From contig SACF01000024.1 of the NCBI GenBank assembly GCA_009928665.1, forward strand, positions 1 through 59,760: 59,760 bases of DNA, in the 5' to 3' direction. This stretch comes from Alphaproteobacteria bacterium. GTDB taxonomy: Bacteria > Bacteroidota > Bacteroidia > Bacteroidales > FEN-979. Below, piece by piece: positions 37,474 to 46,578 of this stretch (the first letter of the stretch is position 1; each line of letters starts with the position of its first letter). Below the pieces are notes generated by a model. That model was not told where the DNA came from, did no database searches, and saw only the letters and a program-made list of their open reading frames with translations. The translations under genes and the position numbers were made by a program.

Positions 37474-38520
37474 ATGACCAACGAAGTAAAAAAGGGAGAA
37501 GATTTCGATTCCTCCAACCTCGTAATCTTTCTCTATAAATGGCGAAAACCGCTGCTCATTGTGATGCTGGTCGCTGCCTTCAGCTCCTGGTTTTTCTCCT
37601 GTCCATGGTTCATCACCCCAAAATTTAAATCGACCGTGGTCATGTTCCCCGCTACCAGCAGTTCGATTTCAAAATCCCTGCTGACGGAACAAGCCATGAA
37701 GGAACAGGACATCACGGCATTCGGGGAGGACGATCAGGCTGAGCAATTACTCCAGATCCTGAACTCCAACAAGATCCGCGACAAAGTGATCAGTAAGTTC
37801 AACCTGATGAAGCATTACGGGATCGACAGTACCTCCTCCTACAAATATTCGACGTTGTACAAGAAATACGAGAATAACATCAGTTTCAGGCGAACCGAGT
37901 TCATGGCCGTCCAGATCTCGGTTTACGATGAAGATCCGCAACTGGCTGCCGACATCGCAAATACCATCGCATCGTTGCTCGACTCCACCAAGAATGAAAT
38001 GATGCGGCAGCGATCGGTTAAGGGTTTTCAGGTCGTGGAGGCTGAATTCAACAACATGAAGGCTGAAAAGGATCAAATCGTCGATTCCCTGGTTGCCCTG
38101 GGTAACCTCGGCGTGAACGATGTGGAATACCAATCACAGGTGCTCAACCAGCAATATGCCATCGCCCTCATGGACGGAAACCGTACGGCACAGGCTGCTT
38201 TACAAAAGAGACTCGACATTCTCGGCAAATACGGCGGTATTTACATGGCGCTGAAAAATGCACTCGAATTCAAGACCGAACAGCTAATCCTCCTCGAAAC
38301 CAAATATAAACAGGCGAAGGTGGATGCAGAAGAGAACCTCCCGCAGAAATTTATCGTAAGTGATGCCTTCAAGGCTGAAAAGAAATCGTACCCGATCCGT
38401 TGGCTGATCGTCCTCGTATCGACCGTATCGGCCCTGTTTATGACGATCATCGTTATCATGATCTACGAAAAGATCACGGCATACAATGCTCATAAAAAGT
38501 TTCATTTAGGTCAATCGTAA
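37474..38520 (+). CDS. Wzz-type chain length determinant protein
   Basis: A 348-residue polysaccharide co-polymerase. It has a membrane helix near residues 25-45 (LLIVMLVAAFSSWFFSCPWFI), a large periplasmic helical part with LLQILNSNKIRDKVISKFNLMKHYGID, and a second helix at the C-terminal end (LIVLVSTVSALFMTIIVIMIY) preceded by KKSYPIRW. It sets chain length of O-antigen-like polymers. The ATG at 37474 is chosen; the frame stays open 12 codons upstream from a TTG. Confidence 0.85.
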   Translation: MTNEVKKGEDFDSSNLVIFLYKWRKPLLIVMLVAAFSSWFFSCPWFITPKFKSTVVMFPATSSSISKSLLTEQAMKEQDITAFGEDDQAEQLLQILNSNKIRDKVISKFNLMKHYGIDSTSSYKYSTLYKKYENNISFRRTEFMAVQISVYDEDPQLAADIANTIASLLDSTKNEMMRQRSVKGFQVVEAEFNNMKAEKDQIVDSLVALGNLGVNDVEYQSQVLNQQYAIALMDGNRTAQAALQKRLDILGKYGGIYMALKNALEFKTEQLILLETKYKQAKVDAEENLPQKFIVSDAFKAEKKSYPIRWLIVLVSTVSALFMTIIVIMIYEKITAYNAHKKFHLGQS

Positions 38521-38533
38521 AACTTAGGAAAAG

Positions 38534-39499
38534 ATGGACAGTTTTTTCAACAGCCGGAATATCATCGAAATTATCATTAGGTGGAAAATCCAACTTTTGG
38601 TCGTGGTCATTGCAGCCATCCTGCTTTCCATTTTATTTTCGAGCCCGATTTTCATCACACCCCTTTACAAATCGAACTGTCTGCTTTACCCGTCGAACAT
38701 CTCACCCTATTCTGATGAGAGTGAGACTGAACAAAGCGTGCAGATCTTTCAGTCGCGCGACATTCGCGATTCGCTCGTGAAAAAATTCAATCTTGCCCGG
38801 CATTGGGGCATCGATTCGGCTTACAAGCACTTTGAGAGTACCCTTGTCTGGGAATACAGTCAGAAGGTACGTGTCAACAAGACGCCGTTTGGCGCGGTGG
38901 AGATTGAGGTTATGGATCACGATCCCATCATGGCCCGCGATCTGATCAATGCCATGCTTGATGCCTATAATTCCAAGATCAGGACTCTTCACAAAGAAAA
39001 ATTCGGCGAAGTGGTGTTGAATTACAATTACATCATGGGGGTCAAGAAAAACTACATGGATTCTCTGAAAGAAAAGGCAACCGATTTGGGAATGAATTAC
39101 GGCATTCTCGATTACCAGTCACAAACCCGTGAGGTGATGCGGGCTTACCTGAGCACAGGGGGAGGATCCGTCAGATCGGCCGAAGCCAAAGCTTTGAAAA
39201 AGAACCTCGAAGAAAAAGGCGGTGAAATGATGCTGCTGGCAGAGATGATGCGGTCGGAGTCGGACGCCTACAGCACCATGAAACTCGATGCCGACCGGGC
39301 GTTGCTCGATTACAACCGGAACTATTCTTATGTGAACGTCCTCAGCAAACCCTTTGTACCTGACAAGAAAAGTTACCCGATCCGCTGGCTGATCGTTACT
39401 TTTGGCACGCTCGCTGCATTTTTCATGGCCGTTCTCATCATCGGACTGATTGAACGCAGTAAATTCCGTAGCAATATTATCGCAAAGAATGAAGGATAA
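38534..39499 (+). CDS. second Wzz-type chain length determinant protein
   Basis: A 321-residue paralogue of the preceding protein, 13 bases behind it: N-terminal helix (LLVVVIAAILLSILFSSPIFI), periplasmic coiled region with SVQIFQSRDIRDSLVKKFNLARHWGID, and C-terminal helix after KKSYPIRW. The shared blocks show tandem duplication and divergence. The pair could form a mixed oligomer. Confidence 0.85.
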   Translation: MDSFFNSRNIIEIIIRWKIQLLVVVIAAILLSILFSSPIFITPLYKSNCLLYPSNISPYSDESETEQSVQIFQSRDIRDSLVKKFNLARHWGIDSAYKHFESTLVWEYSQKVRVNKTPFGAVEIEVMDHDPIMARDLINAMLDAYNSKIRTLHKEKFGEVVLNYNYIMGVKKNYMDSLKEKATDLGMNYGILDYQSQTREVMRAYLSTGGGSVRSAEAKALKKNLEEKGGEMMLLAEMMRSESDAYSTMKLDADRALLDYNRNYSYVNVLSKPFVPDKKSYPIRWLIVTFGTLAAFFMAVLIIGLIERSKFRSNIIAKNEG

Positions 39500-40973
39500 A
39501 ATTGCCCTCATACAAAGTTATCTTTTCGGCGACAAGCGGGGATTCACCATCCTTTATGTCCTGAGTGCACTGTTCATCGGACTGAACTGTTACCTGGTCT
39601 ACCGCGAAATTTACTGGCTGTTGCTGATGCCTTTATTCCTGGTGATCCTCTATCTCTACTTTTTTTCACTGGATAAAGTCATTCTGCTCATCACGATGGT
39701 GACTCCGCTGGCCATCAACTTCACCCAGTTCGAATTCAATGTCGGCATCTCCGTCCCCTCCGAACCCCTCATGTTCGGCGTGCTGCTGATGTTTATCATC
39801 AAACTGTTCTATACCAACGATTTTGATCGAAAAATATGGTCGCATCCGATGACCATAATTATCGGACTGCAACTCTTTTGGATGTTGGTCACAAGTATTA
39901 CCAGCGATCTCCCGTTGGTCTCTTTCAAGCACCTTCTGGCCCGATTGTGGTTTGTTGTGCCCTTTTATTTTTTAGGGGTTCATCTTTTTCGTAAACAGTT
40001 AAATATTAATCTTTTCGTTTGGTGTTATACCCTTCCGCTTCTCATCGTGATCGGGTATACCATTTACAACCATTCCCTTTGGGGCTTCGATGAACGGGCA
40101 GGTCACTGGGTCATGGAACCTTTTTACAATGATCATACGGCTTACGGGATGACCCTTGCCCTTTTTATCCCGATGTTCTTTGGATTTTTGTTGAATCGCA
40201 GCCTGTCAAATTCCACCCGGTTTTTTTCGTTCCTGATCCTGGCGGTGCTGTTGGTCGCCCTGGTACTTTCATACAGCCGGGCAGCCTGGCTCAGCCTTGC
40301 TTTTGCCTTTTTGGTATTCCTGATCGTGATCTTTAAGATAAAATTCAAATGGATCCTGTCGGGAGTGATCGTCTTTGGAATCTTCTTTTATATTTTCTCC
40401 TTTGAAATTCTGGACCGGCTTGAGAAAAATCAACAGGGACCATCGGCCAACTATGTGGAACATCTCCGTTCGATTTCGAATATCTCGACCGACAATTCCA
40501 ACCTGGAACGGATCAACCGCTGGCAATCGGCGCTCCGGATGTATGAGGACCGGCCGGTGTTCGGCTACGGACCCGGTACCTACCAGTTTGAATATGCACC
40601 CTTTCAGCGTTCGGAAGAAAAAACGCTGATCAGCACCAATGCCGGCGATAAGGGAAATGCACACAGTGAGTACATCGGACCGCTGGCCGAACAGGGATTG
40701 CCGGGAATGTTACTGGTCATTGCCCTGGTGGTGGCGATGGTGATCATCGCCATGCGTGTGTACCGCAACTCAGCAAATCCCACAGTCCGGAACGTGAGCC
40801 TCTCCCTGATGCTTTCGCTGATGACCTATTTTCTGCATGGTACCATGAACAATTTTCTCGATACCGATAAAGCCTCCGTCCCGGTATGGGGATTCATCGC
40901 GGCGATCGTGGCGCTTGACCTGTACGCTAAAGAAAAATCCATAAAAGGTTCCGAAAAAGAAGAATCAGAATAA
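39489..40973 (+). CDS. O-antigen ligase/polymerase family protein
   Basis: A 494-residue membrane protein with about 11-12 hydrophobic segments and the Wzy_C/WaaL loop: RINRWQSALRMYEDRPVFGYGPGT followed by NAHSEYIGPLAEQGLPGML. It either polymerises O-units (Wzy) or joins them to the lipid A core (WaaL); the sequence does not decide. The ATG at 39489 overlaps the end of the Wzz gene by 11 bases. Confidence 0.88.
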   Translation: MKDKIALIQSYLFGDKRGFTILYVLSALFIGLNCYLVYREIYWLLLMPLFLVILYLYFFSLDKVILLITMVTPLAINFTQFEFNVGISVPSEPLMFGVLLMFIIKLFYTNDFDRKIWSHPMTIIIGLQLFWMLVTSITSDLPLVSFKHLLARLWFVVPFYFLGVHLFRKQLNINLFVWCYTLPLLIVIGYTIYNHSLWGFDERAGHWVMEPFYNDHTAYGMTLALFIPMFFGFLLNRSLSNSTRFFSFLILAVLLVALVLSYSRAAWLSLAFAFLVFLIVIFKIKFKWILSGVIVFGIFFYIFSFEILDRLEKNQQGPSANYVEHLRSISNISTDNSNLERINRWQSALRMYEDRPVFGYGPGTYQFEYAPFQRSEEKTLISTNAGDKGNAHSEYIGPLAEQGLPGMLLVIALVVAMVIIAMRVYRNSANPTVRNVSLSLMLSLMTYFLHGTMNNFLDTDKASVPVWGFIAAIVALDLYAKEKSIKGSEKEESE

Positions 40974-40974
40974 T

Positions 40975-41168
40975 TTCAGGGTAAGAGGTAATAAGGGTAT
41001 GATGGTTTGGGGGTTTGGGGGTATGAGGGTGAAAGGGATTGAGGTTTTTATTTTGTCTTATAGTGCTATGGTGCAGTGGAGTTATGGTGAAAAACTTTTC
41101 TGCTGGCGAAAAGAATTAAAATTCAACCATTCGATCGTAAATCGTAAATCATGGCAATTGTAAATCAA
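40975..41168. repeat. word-like repeats after the ligase gene
   Basis: A low-complexity stretch: GGTTTGGGGGTTTGGGGGTA-type G-rich words first, then ATCGTAAATCGTAAATC followed by ATGGCAATTGTAAATCAATT. The last part is nearly identical to the end of the filler at 42250-42295. Both stand just before the stop of a minus-strand gene (lpxD paralogue and efp). Confidence 0.65.
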
Positions 41169-41169
41169 T

Positions 41170-42096
41170 TTATTCACCAGTCCCCTTCGAGGCCATTTGC
41201 CTCAGTACAGCCAGTTCGCGCCATTTTTTTCGCGGATCGTCGGCCGGGATACCCCAGTAGGTTTTTCCTCCTTCCAGTGATTTGTCGACTCCGGATAAGG
41301 CCAGAACCACCGCTTTTTTCCCGATCACAAGGTCTTTGTTCACGGAGACCCGTGCCCAGAGGATGACATCATCCTCAATCCGGGTGACCCCTGCTATGGC
41401 GCAATGGGCGCCAATTAAGCAATTCCGGCCGATGAACGTATCATGACCGATCTGGATGTGGTTGTCGAGCTTGGCCCCCCATGAAATGGTCGTATCGCCC
41501 GATACGCCTTTATCGATGGTGGTGGCGGCGCCGATTTCAACATGGCTTTCCACAACGACCCGGCCGCACGATTCCAGTTTCTTCCATCCCTCCTGACGGC
41601 GCTGGAAATAGAAGGCATCGGCGCCAATCACGGCTCCGGAGTGGATGATCACATGGTCGCCGATCAGGGTGTGATCGTAAATGCTCACATTGGCATGGAT
41701 CAGGCAGTTTTTACCTATTTTCACATGGTTGCCCACGAATGCACCCGGCTGGATCACAGTCCCTTCGCCGATTTCTGCTGTCGGACTGATCATGGCGACA
41801 GCGGGTTCGAAGGAACGGAATTTCAGAGCCAGCGAAACATAGGCGTCGAAAGGCTTTTCGCAAATCAGCAACGCTTTCCCCTCCGGACAGTCAACTTCCT
41901 TGTTGATCAGTATGGTTGTAGCCTTTGAGTTCAGGGCCTTTGCATAGTATTTTGGGTGGTCAACGAAGGTCAGATCACCCGGTTCAACCATGTGAATCTC
42001 ATTGATCCCGGTAACGGGAAAATCAGGATGGCCAACCATTTCAGCGTGCAACATCGAGGCGATTTCGGCCAGTTTAAGAGGAGCGGGAAATTTCAT
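41170..42096 (-). CDS. LpxD-like UDP-3-O-acylglucosamine N-acyltransferase, second copy
   Basis: A 308-residue protein with an N-terminal LpxD domain (about 1-100: LKLAEIASMLHAEMVGHPDF) and a left-handed beta-helix of hexapeptide repeats (IGEGTVIQPGAFVGNHVKIG to IGKKAVVLALSG). The GHD in IQIGHDTFIG holds the likely catalytic His. It is a shorter and diverged paralogue of the LpxD at 46571. It may add a different acyl chain or modify another sugar. It stands apart from the main lpx unit. Confidence 0.85.
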   Translation of the reverse strand: MKFPAPLKLAEIASMLHAEMVGHPDFPVTGINEIHMVEPGDLTFVDHPKYYAKALNSKATTILINKEVDCPEGKALLICEKPFDAYVSLALKFRSFEPAVAMISPTAEIGEGTVIQPGAFVGNHVKIGKNCLIHANVSIYDHTLIGDHVIIHSGAVIGADAFYFQRRQEGWKKLESCGRVVVESHVEIGAATTIDKGVSGDTTISWGAKLDNHIQIGHDTFIGRNCLIGAHCAIAGVTRIEDDVILWARVSVNKDLVIGKKAVVLALSGVDKSLEGGKTYWGIPADDPRKKWRELAVLRQMASKGTGE

Positions 42097-42111
42097 AAAA
42101 GAGAACAGTCA

Positions 42112-42298
42112 ATGTTCAAAGAAGCGAATAGATATTAGTGAATAGCGAATAGGGAATAGCGAATAGATAATAGCGAATGGTGAAAAGGAAAAAGTAATAA
42201 TATAAAATTCATAATTTTTACATTTTCACATTCTCAAATTCTCACATTTTCAATCGTAAATCGTAAATCATGGCAATCGTAAATCAATTTGTCCGCTC
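42112..42298. repeat. word-like repeats between efp and the lpxD paralogue
   Basis: GAATAGCGAATAGGGAATAG words, then TCACATTCTCAAATTCTCAC, then AATCGTAAATCGTAAATC and the ending AATCGTAAATCAATTTGTCC shared with 19228-19258. No gene. Confidence 0.65.
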
Positions 42299-42300
42299 GT

Positions 42301-42867
42301 CTAAACTTTCACCCTTTCCGAATAATCCCCGGTCCTTGTATCCACCTTAATGGTTTCACCGGTATCGATGAACAGGGGGACTTTTACGATGGCGCCGGTT
42401 TCGACGGTGCTATCCTTAAGGGTGTTGGTGGCAGTGTTGCCACGCATACCGGGCTCGGTATAGGTTACCTTCAGAATCACGAAAGGAGGCAGCTCGCAGG
42501 TGAGCGCCGTTTCGGTATCGGCGTGAAAAAGAATTTCCACCTCCTGACCTTCCTTGAGAAACTGGGGGGCATTGATCAGATCCTCGGAGATGAAGATCTG
42601 TTCAAAGTTTTCAGAATGCATAAAATGATAACCGGAATCATCCTTATACAGATACTGGTATTTTCGGCGTTCGACCCGGGCAACATCGATCTTGACACCC
42701 GAATCAAAGGTGTTGGCAATGACCCGGCCGGTCTTTAAACTCTTCAGTTTTGTACGGATAAAGGCAGGACCCTTTCCCGGTTTTACATGTTGAAATTCGA
42801 CAATGCTGAAGAGATCGTTGTTGAATTCGATTACCAGACCATTTCTGATATCTGCTGTTGTAGCCAT
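42301..42867 (-). CDS. efp: elongation factor P
   Basis: A 188-residue translation factor that rescues ribosomes stalled at polyproline. Seen: the N-terminal KOW-like domain with [14 protein letters not shown], whose Lys is at the tip, then the OB domains with [12 protein letters not shown] and the C-terminal signature [21 protein letters not shown] ending (here [17 protein letters not shown]). The tip residue is unmodified-type Lys; no modification gene is seen nearby. Confidence 0.97.
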   Translation of the reverse strand: MATTADIRNGLVIEFNNDLFSIVEFQHVKPGKGPAFIRTKLKSLKTGRVIANTFDSGVKIDVARVERRKYQYLYKDDSGYHFMHSENFEQIFISEDLINAPQFLKEGQEVEILFHADTETALTCELPPFVILKVTYTEPGMRGNTATNTLKDSTVETGAIVKVPLFIDTGETIKVDTRTGDYSERVKV

Positions 42868-42902
42868 AAGAAATATTTGAATGCTTGATTTTGAATGGGG
42901 TG

Positions 42903-42942
42903 CAAAATTAGTTAAAATCTTTAGATAAAATAGTTAATTTTG
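42903..42942. promoter_or_regulatory. divergent, mirror-image promoter elements between efp and the methyltransferase gene
   Basis: TAATTTTG occurs on both strands: minus-strand copy at 42910-42903 and plus-strand copy at 42935-42942. The flanks extend the symmetry (GTGCAAAATTA ... TTAATTTTGCAC). Both fit the -7 consensus and point away from each other toward efp and the FkbM gene. The symmetry could also be an operator. Confidence 0.5.
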
Positions 42943-42976
42943 CACCCGATTTGAAAAATGAGTCCTATCGCTGCAC

Positions 42977-43699
42977 ATGAAGCAACTCCTGAAACAACTG
43001 CTTACCCTGTTGCATATTTCGGTCACCAGGAACCAGAAATACGATGCATATACCAGGAAAATTATTGAACGCAGCATCACACCCCGTTCCAATTGCATCG
43101 ATATCGGCTGCCACAAAGGCGAGATCCTCGATCTGATGATCAAAGGCGCCGGTGATGGCGTAAAAATGGGCTTTGAACCGATCCCGGAACTCTATGACTT
43201 TCTTACCGAAAAGTACCGGAACCAGCCATTGGTAAAGATTCATGATTTAGCGCTTTACGACAGCGCCGGCGTCACTACCTTTCAACATGTTCTGAATGCA
43301 CCGGCCTACAGCGGGATCAAGAAACGCAGATACGACGGGAAGCAGGTTGAGATCGAACAGATCCAGGTACGTACGGGAATGCTCGATGAGATCATTCCTG
43401 CTACCCTGCACATCGACCTTATCAAAATCGATGTGGAAGGCGCTGAATTCCGGGTCATGCTGGGCGGCAAAGCGACACTTCAAAGGTGCAAACCCGTCGT
43501 GATCTTTGAATTCGGAATGGGGGCAGCCGAGTTTTACGATTCCACACCCGAAAAGCTTTATCTTTTCCTGTCAGGTGACTGCGGAATGAAAATCTCCACC
43601 CTTAAAGGATTCCTCGAAAAAACGCAGGCCCTTTCCAAAGAACAGTTTGTCGATTGTTACCGCACCGGTAAAGAGTACTATTTTGTCGCTCATCCCTGA
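42977..43699 (+). CDS. FkbM family methyltransferase
   Basis: A 240-residue SAM-dependent methyltransferase: SNCIDIGCHKGEILDLM is motif I, MGFEPIPELYDFL the acidic strand, IDLIKIDVEGAEFRVMLGG the characteristic FkbM block, and VVIFEFG the following strand. FkbM proteins mostly methylate sugar hydroxyls; here a polysaccharide or lipid A target fits the surroundings. It meets the ABC gene convergently with 23 bases between. Confidence 0.9.
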   Translation: MKQLLKQLLTLLHISVTRNQKYDAYTRKIIERSITPRSNCIDIGCHKGEILDLMIKGAGDGVKMGFEPIPELYDFLTEKYRNQPLVKIHDLALYDSAGVTTFQHVLNAPAYSGIKKRRYDGKQVEIEQIQVRTGMLDEIIPATLHIDLIKIDVEGAEFRVMLGGKATLQRCKPVVIFEFGMGAAEFYDSTPEKLYLFLSGDCGMKISTLKGFLEKTQALSKEQFVDCYRTGKEYYFVAHP

Positions 43700-43722
43700 A
43701 CCGGGGAATTGACACAGCCCCA

Positions 43723-44385
43723 TTAACCCGGACCTGAAACCGGATTCCGGTCTGTAAAGACCTGGATTTTGTAATCTTCCACCTGCAGTTGACGGGTGGC
43801 AAAGCAGCTTTCGATTTGATGCTGGTTTGTACAGATGATCACGGTGCGCGATAGCGTGTAGTCGGTAATGAGCCGGTGATACCAGCCGATGCCAGCCTGA
43901 TCCAGGTTCATGGTCGGTTCATCAAGCAGGAGCAGCGGAATGTCGCTCATGAAGGCGATCAGCAGTTTGATCCTTTGTTTCATCCCCGACGAGAACTGCA
44001 GGATTGGTTTGGTTGCGGGGACGCGAAAACCCAGCATGTCGGTCAGTGAATTCAGGGTGAAGCCCGGAAGAATTGGCTTGAATCTGAAATGAAATTCAAG
44101 CATCTCATACAGGGTGAACTCTTCGATGAGTTCCAGGTAAGGAGCCACGAGGGTCAGGTGCCTGAAGACTTGTTCGGCCGGCACAGGCTTGCCATTCAGC
44201 GTGTAATGAATCGTGCCGGCGGTCGGGTGAAGATTTCCCGCGATCAGTTGCAGGAGGGTCGATTTGCCTGAGCCGTTGCGGCCAAGGATTGCTGTGGCGG
44301 AACGGGCTTCAAAGGTGAACGACAGATCTTTGAAAATCCATTCGGTATTGAATTTTTTCCCGACCTTCTGAAGCTCGATGTGCAT
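43723..44385 (-). CDS. ABC transporter ATP-binding protein
   Basis: A 220-residue ATPase subunit: Walker A GRNGSGKST, signature-like FSSGMKQRIKLL, Walker B PLLLLDEPTMNLD and a switch His region (ICTNQHQIESC). No permease gene is adjacent. The ATG abuts the stop of lpxA without any gap, so it belongs to the lpx unit. Small ABC proteins at this position are common in the phylum; substrate unknown. Confidence 0.9.
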   Translation of the reverse strand: MHIELQKVGKKFNTEWIFKDLSFTFEARSATAILGRNGSGKSTLLQLIAGNLHPTAGTIHYTLNGKPVPAEQVFRHLTLVAPYLELIEEFTLYEMLEFHFRFKPILPGFTLNSLTDMLGFRVPATKPILQFSSGMKQRIKLLIAFMSDIPLLLLDEPTMNLDQAGIGWYHRLITDYTLSRTVIICTNQHQIESCFATRQLQVEDYKIQVFTDRNPVSGPG

Positions 44386-45177
44386 CTATTTTTCGCGGAT
44401 CTTGGAATAGCCCTTCATGATGCCCCGGCTTGAATTGGAGATGAAGGAAAGAATCTCGTCCCGTTCCTGGGTCGCCGGCAATTCCGCCTCAATGATCTCG
44501 ACGGCTTGCGAAACGTTATACCCCTTGAGATAGATCATGCGGTAGATTTCCTGGATGTTGTTGATGGTCTCCGGTGAAAAGCCCCGCCGGCGCAAACCGA
44601 TGGAGTTGACCCCGACATAGGAGAGGGGCTCCCGGGCCGCTTTAGCATAAGGAGGAACATCTTTCCGGACGAGCGATCCCCCCGCTATCATGGTATGCGA
44701 TCCGATGTGAACGAACTGGTGAACGGCTGCCATTCCGCCCACGATTGCCCAGTCGTCGATGGTGATGTGGCCCGCAAGCATGGCTGCGTTCGACATGATG
44801 ACATTGTTACCGATAACGCAGTCGTGGGCAATGTGTGCATATGCCATGATCAGCGAATTGTCGCCGATCACGGTTTCATAACTGGCGCGGGTCCCCCGGT
44901 TGATGGTCACGAATTCACGGATGGTCACATTGTTGCCGATCTTTACGATGGTATCTTCACCGGCGAATTTCAGGTCCTGGGGAATGGCGGAGACGACGGC
45001 GCCCGGGAAAATCTTGCAGTTTTTCCCGATACGGGCGCCTTCCATGATCGTTACATTCGAGCCGATCCAGGTACCCTCGTCGATAATCACATTCTTATCA
45101 ATTGAAACAAAAGGCTCAATGACTACGTTCGCGGCCACTTTTGCCTGGGGATTCACATAGGCTAACGGTTGGTTCAT
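44386..45177 (-). CDS. lpxA: acyl-ACP--UDP-GlcNAc O-acyltransferase
   Basis: A 263-residue hexapeptide-repeat enzyme catalysing the first step of lipid A synthesis. Seen: PLAYVNPQAKVAANVVIEPF, the coil of hexapeptides, AYAHIAHDCVIGNNVIMSN with the catalytic His, and the C-terminal helix domain with VNSIGLRRRGFSPETI. Full length. It follows lpxC/fabZ by 9 bases. Confidence 0.97.
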   Translation of the reverse strand: MNQPLAYVNPQAKVAANVVIEPFVSIDKNVIIDEGTWIGSNVTIMEGARIGKNCKIFPGAVVSAIPQDLKFAGEDTIVKIGNNVTIREFVTINRGTRASYETVIGDNSLIMAYAHIAHDCVIGNNVIMSNAAMLAGHITIDDWAIVGGMAAVHQFVHIGSHTMIAGGSLVRKDVPPYAKAAREPLSYVGVNSIGLRRRGFSPETINNIQEIYRMIYLKGYNVSQAVEIIEAELPATQERDEILSFISNSSRGIMKGYSKIREK

Positions 45178-45186
45178 AAGAGTAGT

Positions 45187-46578
45187 TTATTTACGTTGTA
45201 TTTGGGCCATCATTTCAGCCTCCATCACAATTTTATTGCCTACATAAGCAAGTCCTTTCATGCTGATCAGTCCGCGGCGGATCGGTCCGTTCAACTGGTT
45301 GAAAAAGACGATGGTATCTCCCGGGACAACCTTCTGACGGAAACGGACATTTTCGATCTTGACGAACAGCGTGGTATAATTCTGGGGATCATCAACCGTG
45401 CTCAGGGCCAGGATCCCCCCCGATTGTGCCATCGCTTCAATCTGGATAACTCCCGGCATAACGGGCTCATCGGGAAAATGACCCACGAAAAAGGATTCGT
45501 TCATGGTCACATTCTTGACGCCGACCACGTAATCCTTTCCGATCTCGAGAATCTTGTCGATAAATAAAAAAGGTGGCCGATGCGGAAGGATATTTTTAAT
45601 CTGATTGATGTTGTATACCGGAGTCTTGTTGAGATCGAATTTGTGTCCGCCTTCGGGTTGCTTCTCGCGCTTCATTTGTTTCTTGATCATCCTGGCAAAC
45701 TGAATATTGGAATAATGACCGGGCCGGGTTGCGATGATGTGTGCACGGATAGGCATGCCGACCAGCGTGAGATCGCCGATGATATCAAGCAGTTTATGCC
45801 GGGCGGGTTCATTGGGAAACTGCAATTCGAGGTTGTTCAGGATGCCTTCACGCAGAACCTCAATCTTGGGCTTTTTGAACAGGTGCGCCAGATGATCGAG
45901 CTCCTTGCGGGAAATGATGCGGTCGACAAAAACAATGGCATTGCTCACGTCGCCGCCCTTGATCAGGTTGTTGTTGAGAAGATACTCCAGTTCATGCAGG
46001 AAGACGAAGGTACGGCAGGAGGAAAAATCATCCCGGAACTGTTTGATGCTGTTCAGCGTGGCATTCTGCGACTGCAGCACTTTCGATTCATAGTCGATCA
46101 TCACCGAGACCCTGAAATCCTTGGAGGGTATGGCGATCATTTCAACTTTCTTCTCGGGATTTACGTATGTAATGTTGGAGTTCAGCTCAAAATAGTTGCG
46201 CAGCGCTTTCTGTTCGACGACCCCCACCGATTTGATCGCTTCGACGTAAAAGCGTGCACTGCCATCGAGGATGGGGGTTTCCGACTGGTTCATTTCGATC
46301 AGCGCGTTGTCGATCTCCATGCCGGTCAGGGAGGCCAGAACATGTTCGACGGTATCGATCCGGATGCCATCCTGTTCCAGGCTTGTACCGCGGGAGGTAT
46401 CCACGACATTGTCGACGTCGGCATCGACAAGGGTGCTCGAATTCAGGTCTGTTCTTCTGAATTTGAATCCGTAATTGTCAGGAGCCGGTTTAAAGGTGAT
46501 GGTCACATCATTCCCCGTATGGAGTCCGACTCCCGAAATACTCACCGGTGACTTGATCGTCCTTTGTTTCTCACTCAT
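45187..46578 (-). CDS. lpxC: bifunctional UDP-3-O-acyl-GlcNAc deacetylase / 3-hydroxyacyl-ACP dehydratase
   Basis: A 463-residue fusion typical of Bacteroidota. Residues 1 to about 300 are LpxC (SPVSISGVGLHTGNDVTI, DTVEHVLASLTGM with a zinc His, and ARHKLLDIIGDLTLVG with His and Asp ligands). Residues about 315-463 are FabZ (ILPHRPPFLFIDKI, and HFPDEPVMPGVIQIEAMAQSGG with the catalytic His and Glu). It couples the committed lipid A step to fatty acid elongation. Its start overlaps the end of lpxD by 8 bases. Confidence 0.97.
   Translation of the reverse strand: MSEKQRTIKSPVSISGVGLHTGNDVTITFKPAPDNYGFKFRRTDLNSSTLVDADVDNVVDTSRGTSLEQDGIRIDTVEHVLASLTGMEIDNALIEMNQSETPILDGSARFYVEAIKSVGVVEQKALRNYFELNSNITYVNPEKKVEMIAIPSKDFRVSVMIDYESKVLQSQNATLNSIKQFRDDFSSCRTFVFLHELEYLLNNNLIKGGDVSNAIVFVDRIISRKELDHLAHLFKKPKIEVLREGILNNLELQFPNEPARHKLLDIIGDLTLVGMPIRAHIIATRPGHYSNIQFARMIKKQMKREKQPEGGHKFDLNKTPVYNINQIKNILPHRPPFLFIDKILEIGKDYVVGVKNVTMNESFFVGHFPDEPVMPGVIQIEAMAQSGGILALSTVDDPQNYTTLFVKIENVRFRQKVVPGDTIVFFNQLNGPIRRGLISMKGLAYVGNKIVMEAEMMAQIQRK

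Noticed and set aside
45580..46551. 323-codon open frame opposite lpxC/fabZ
   Set aside because: It is antisense to a certain gene, has no recognisable motif and follows from codon bias of the real frame.
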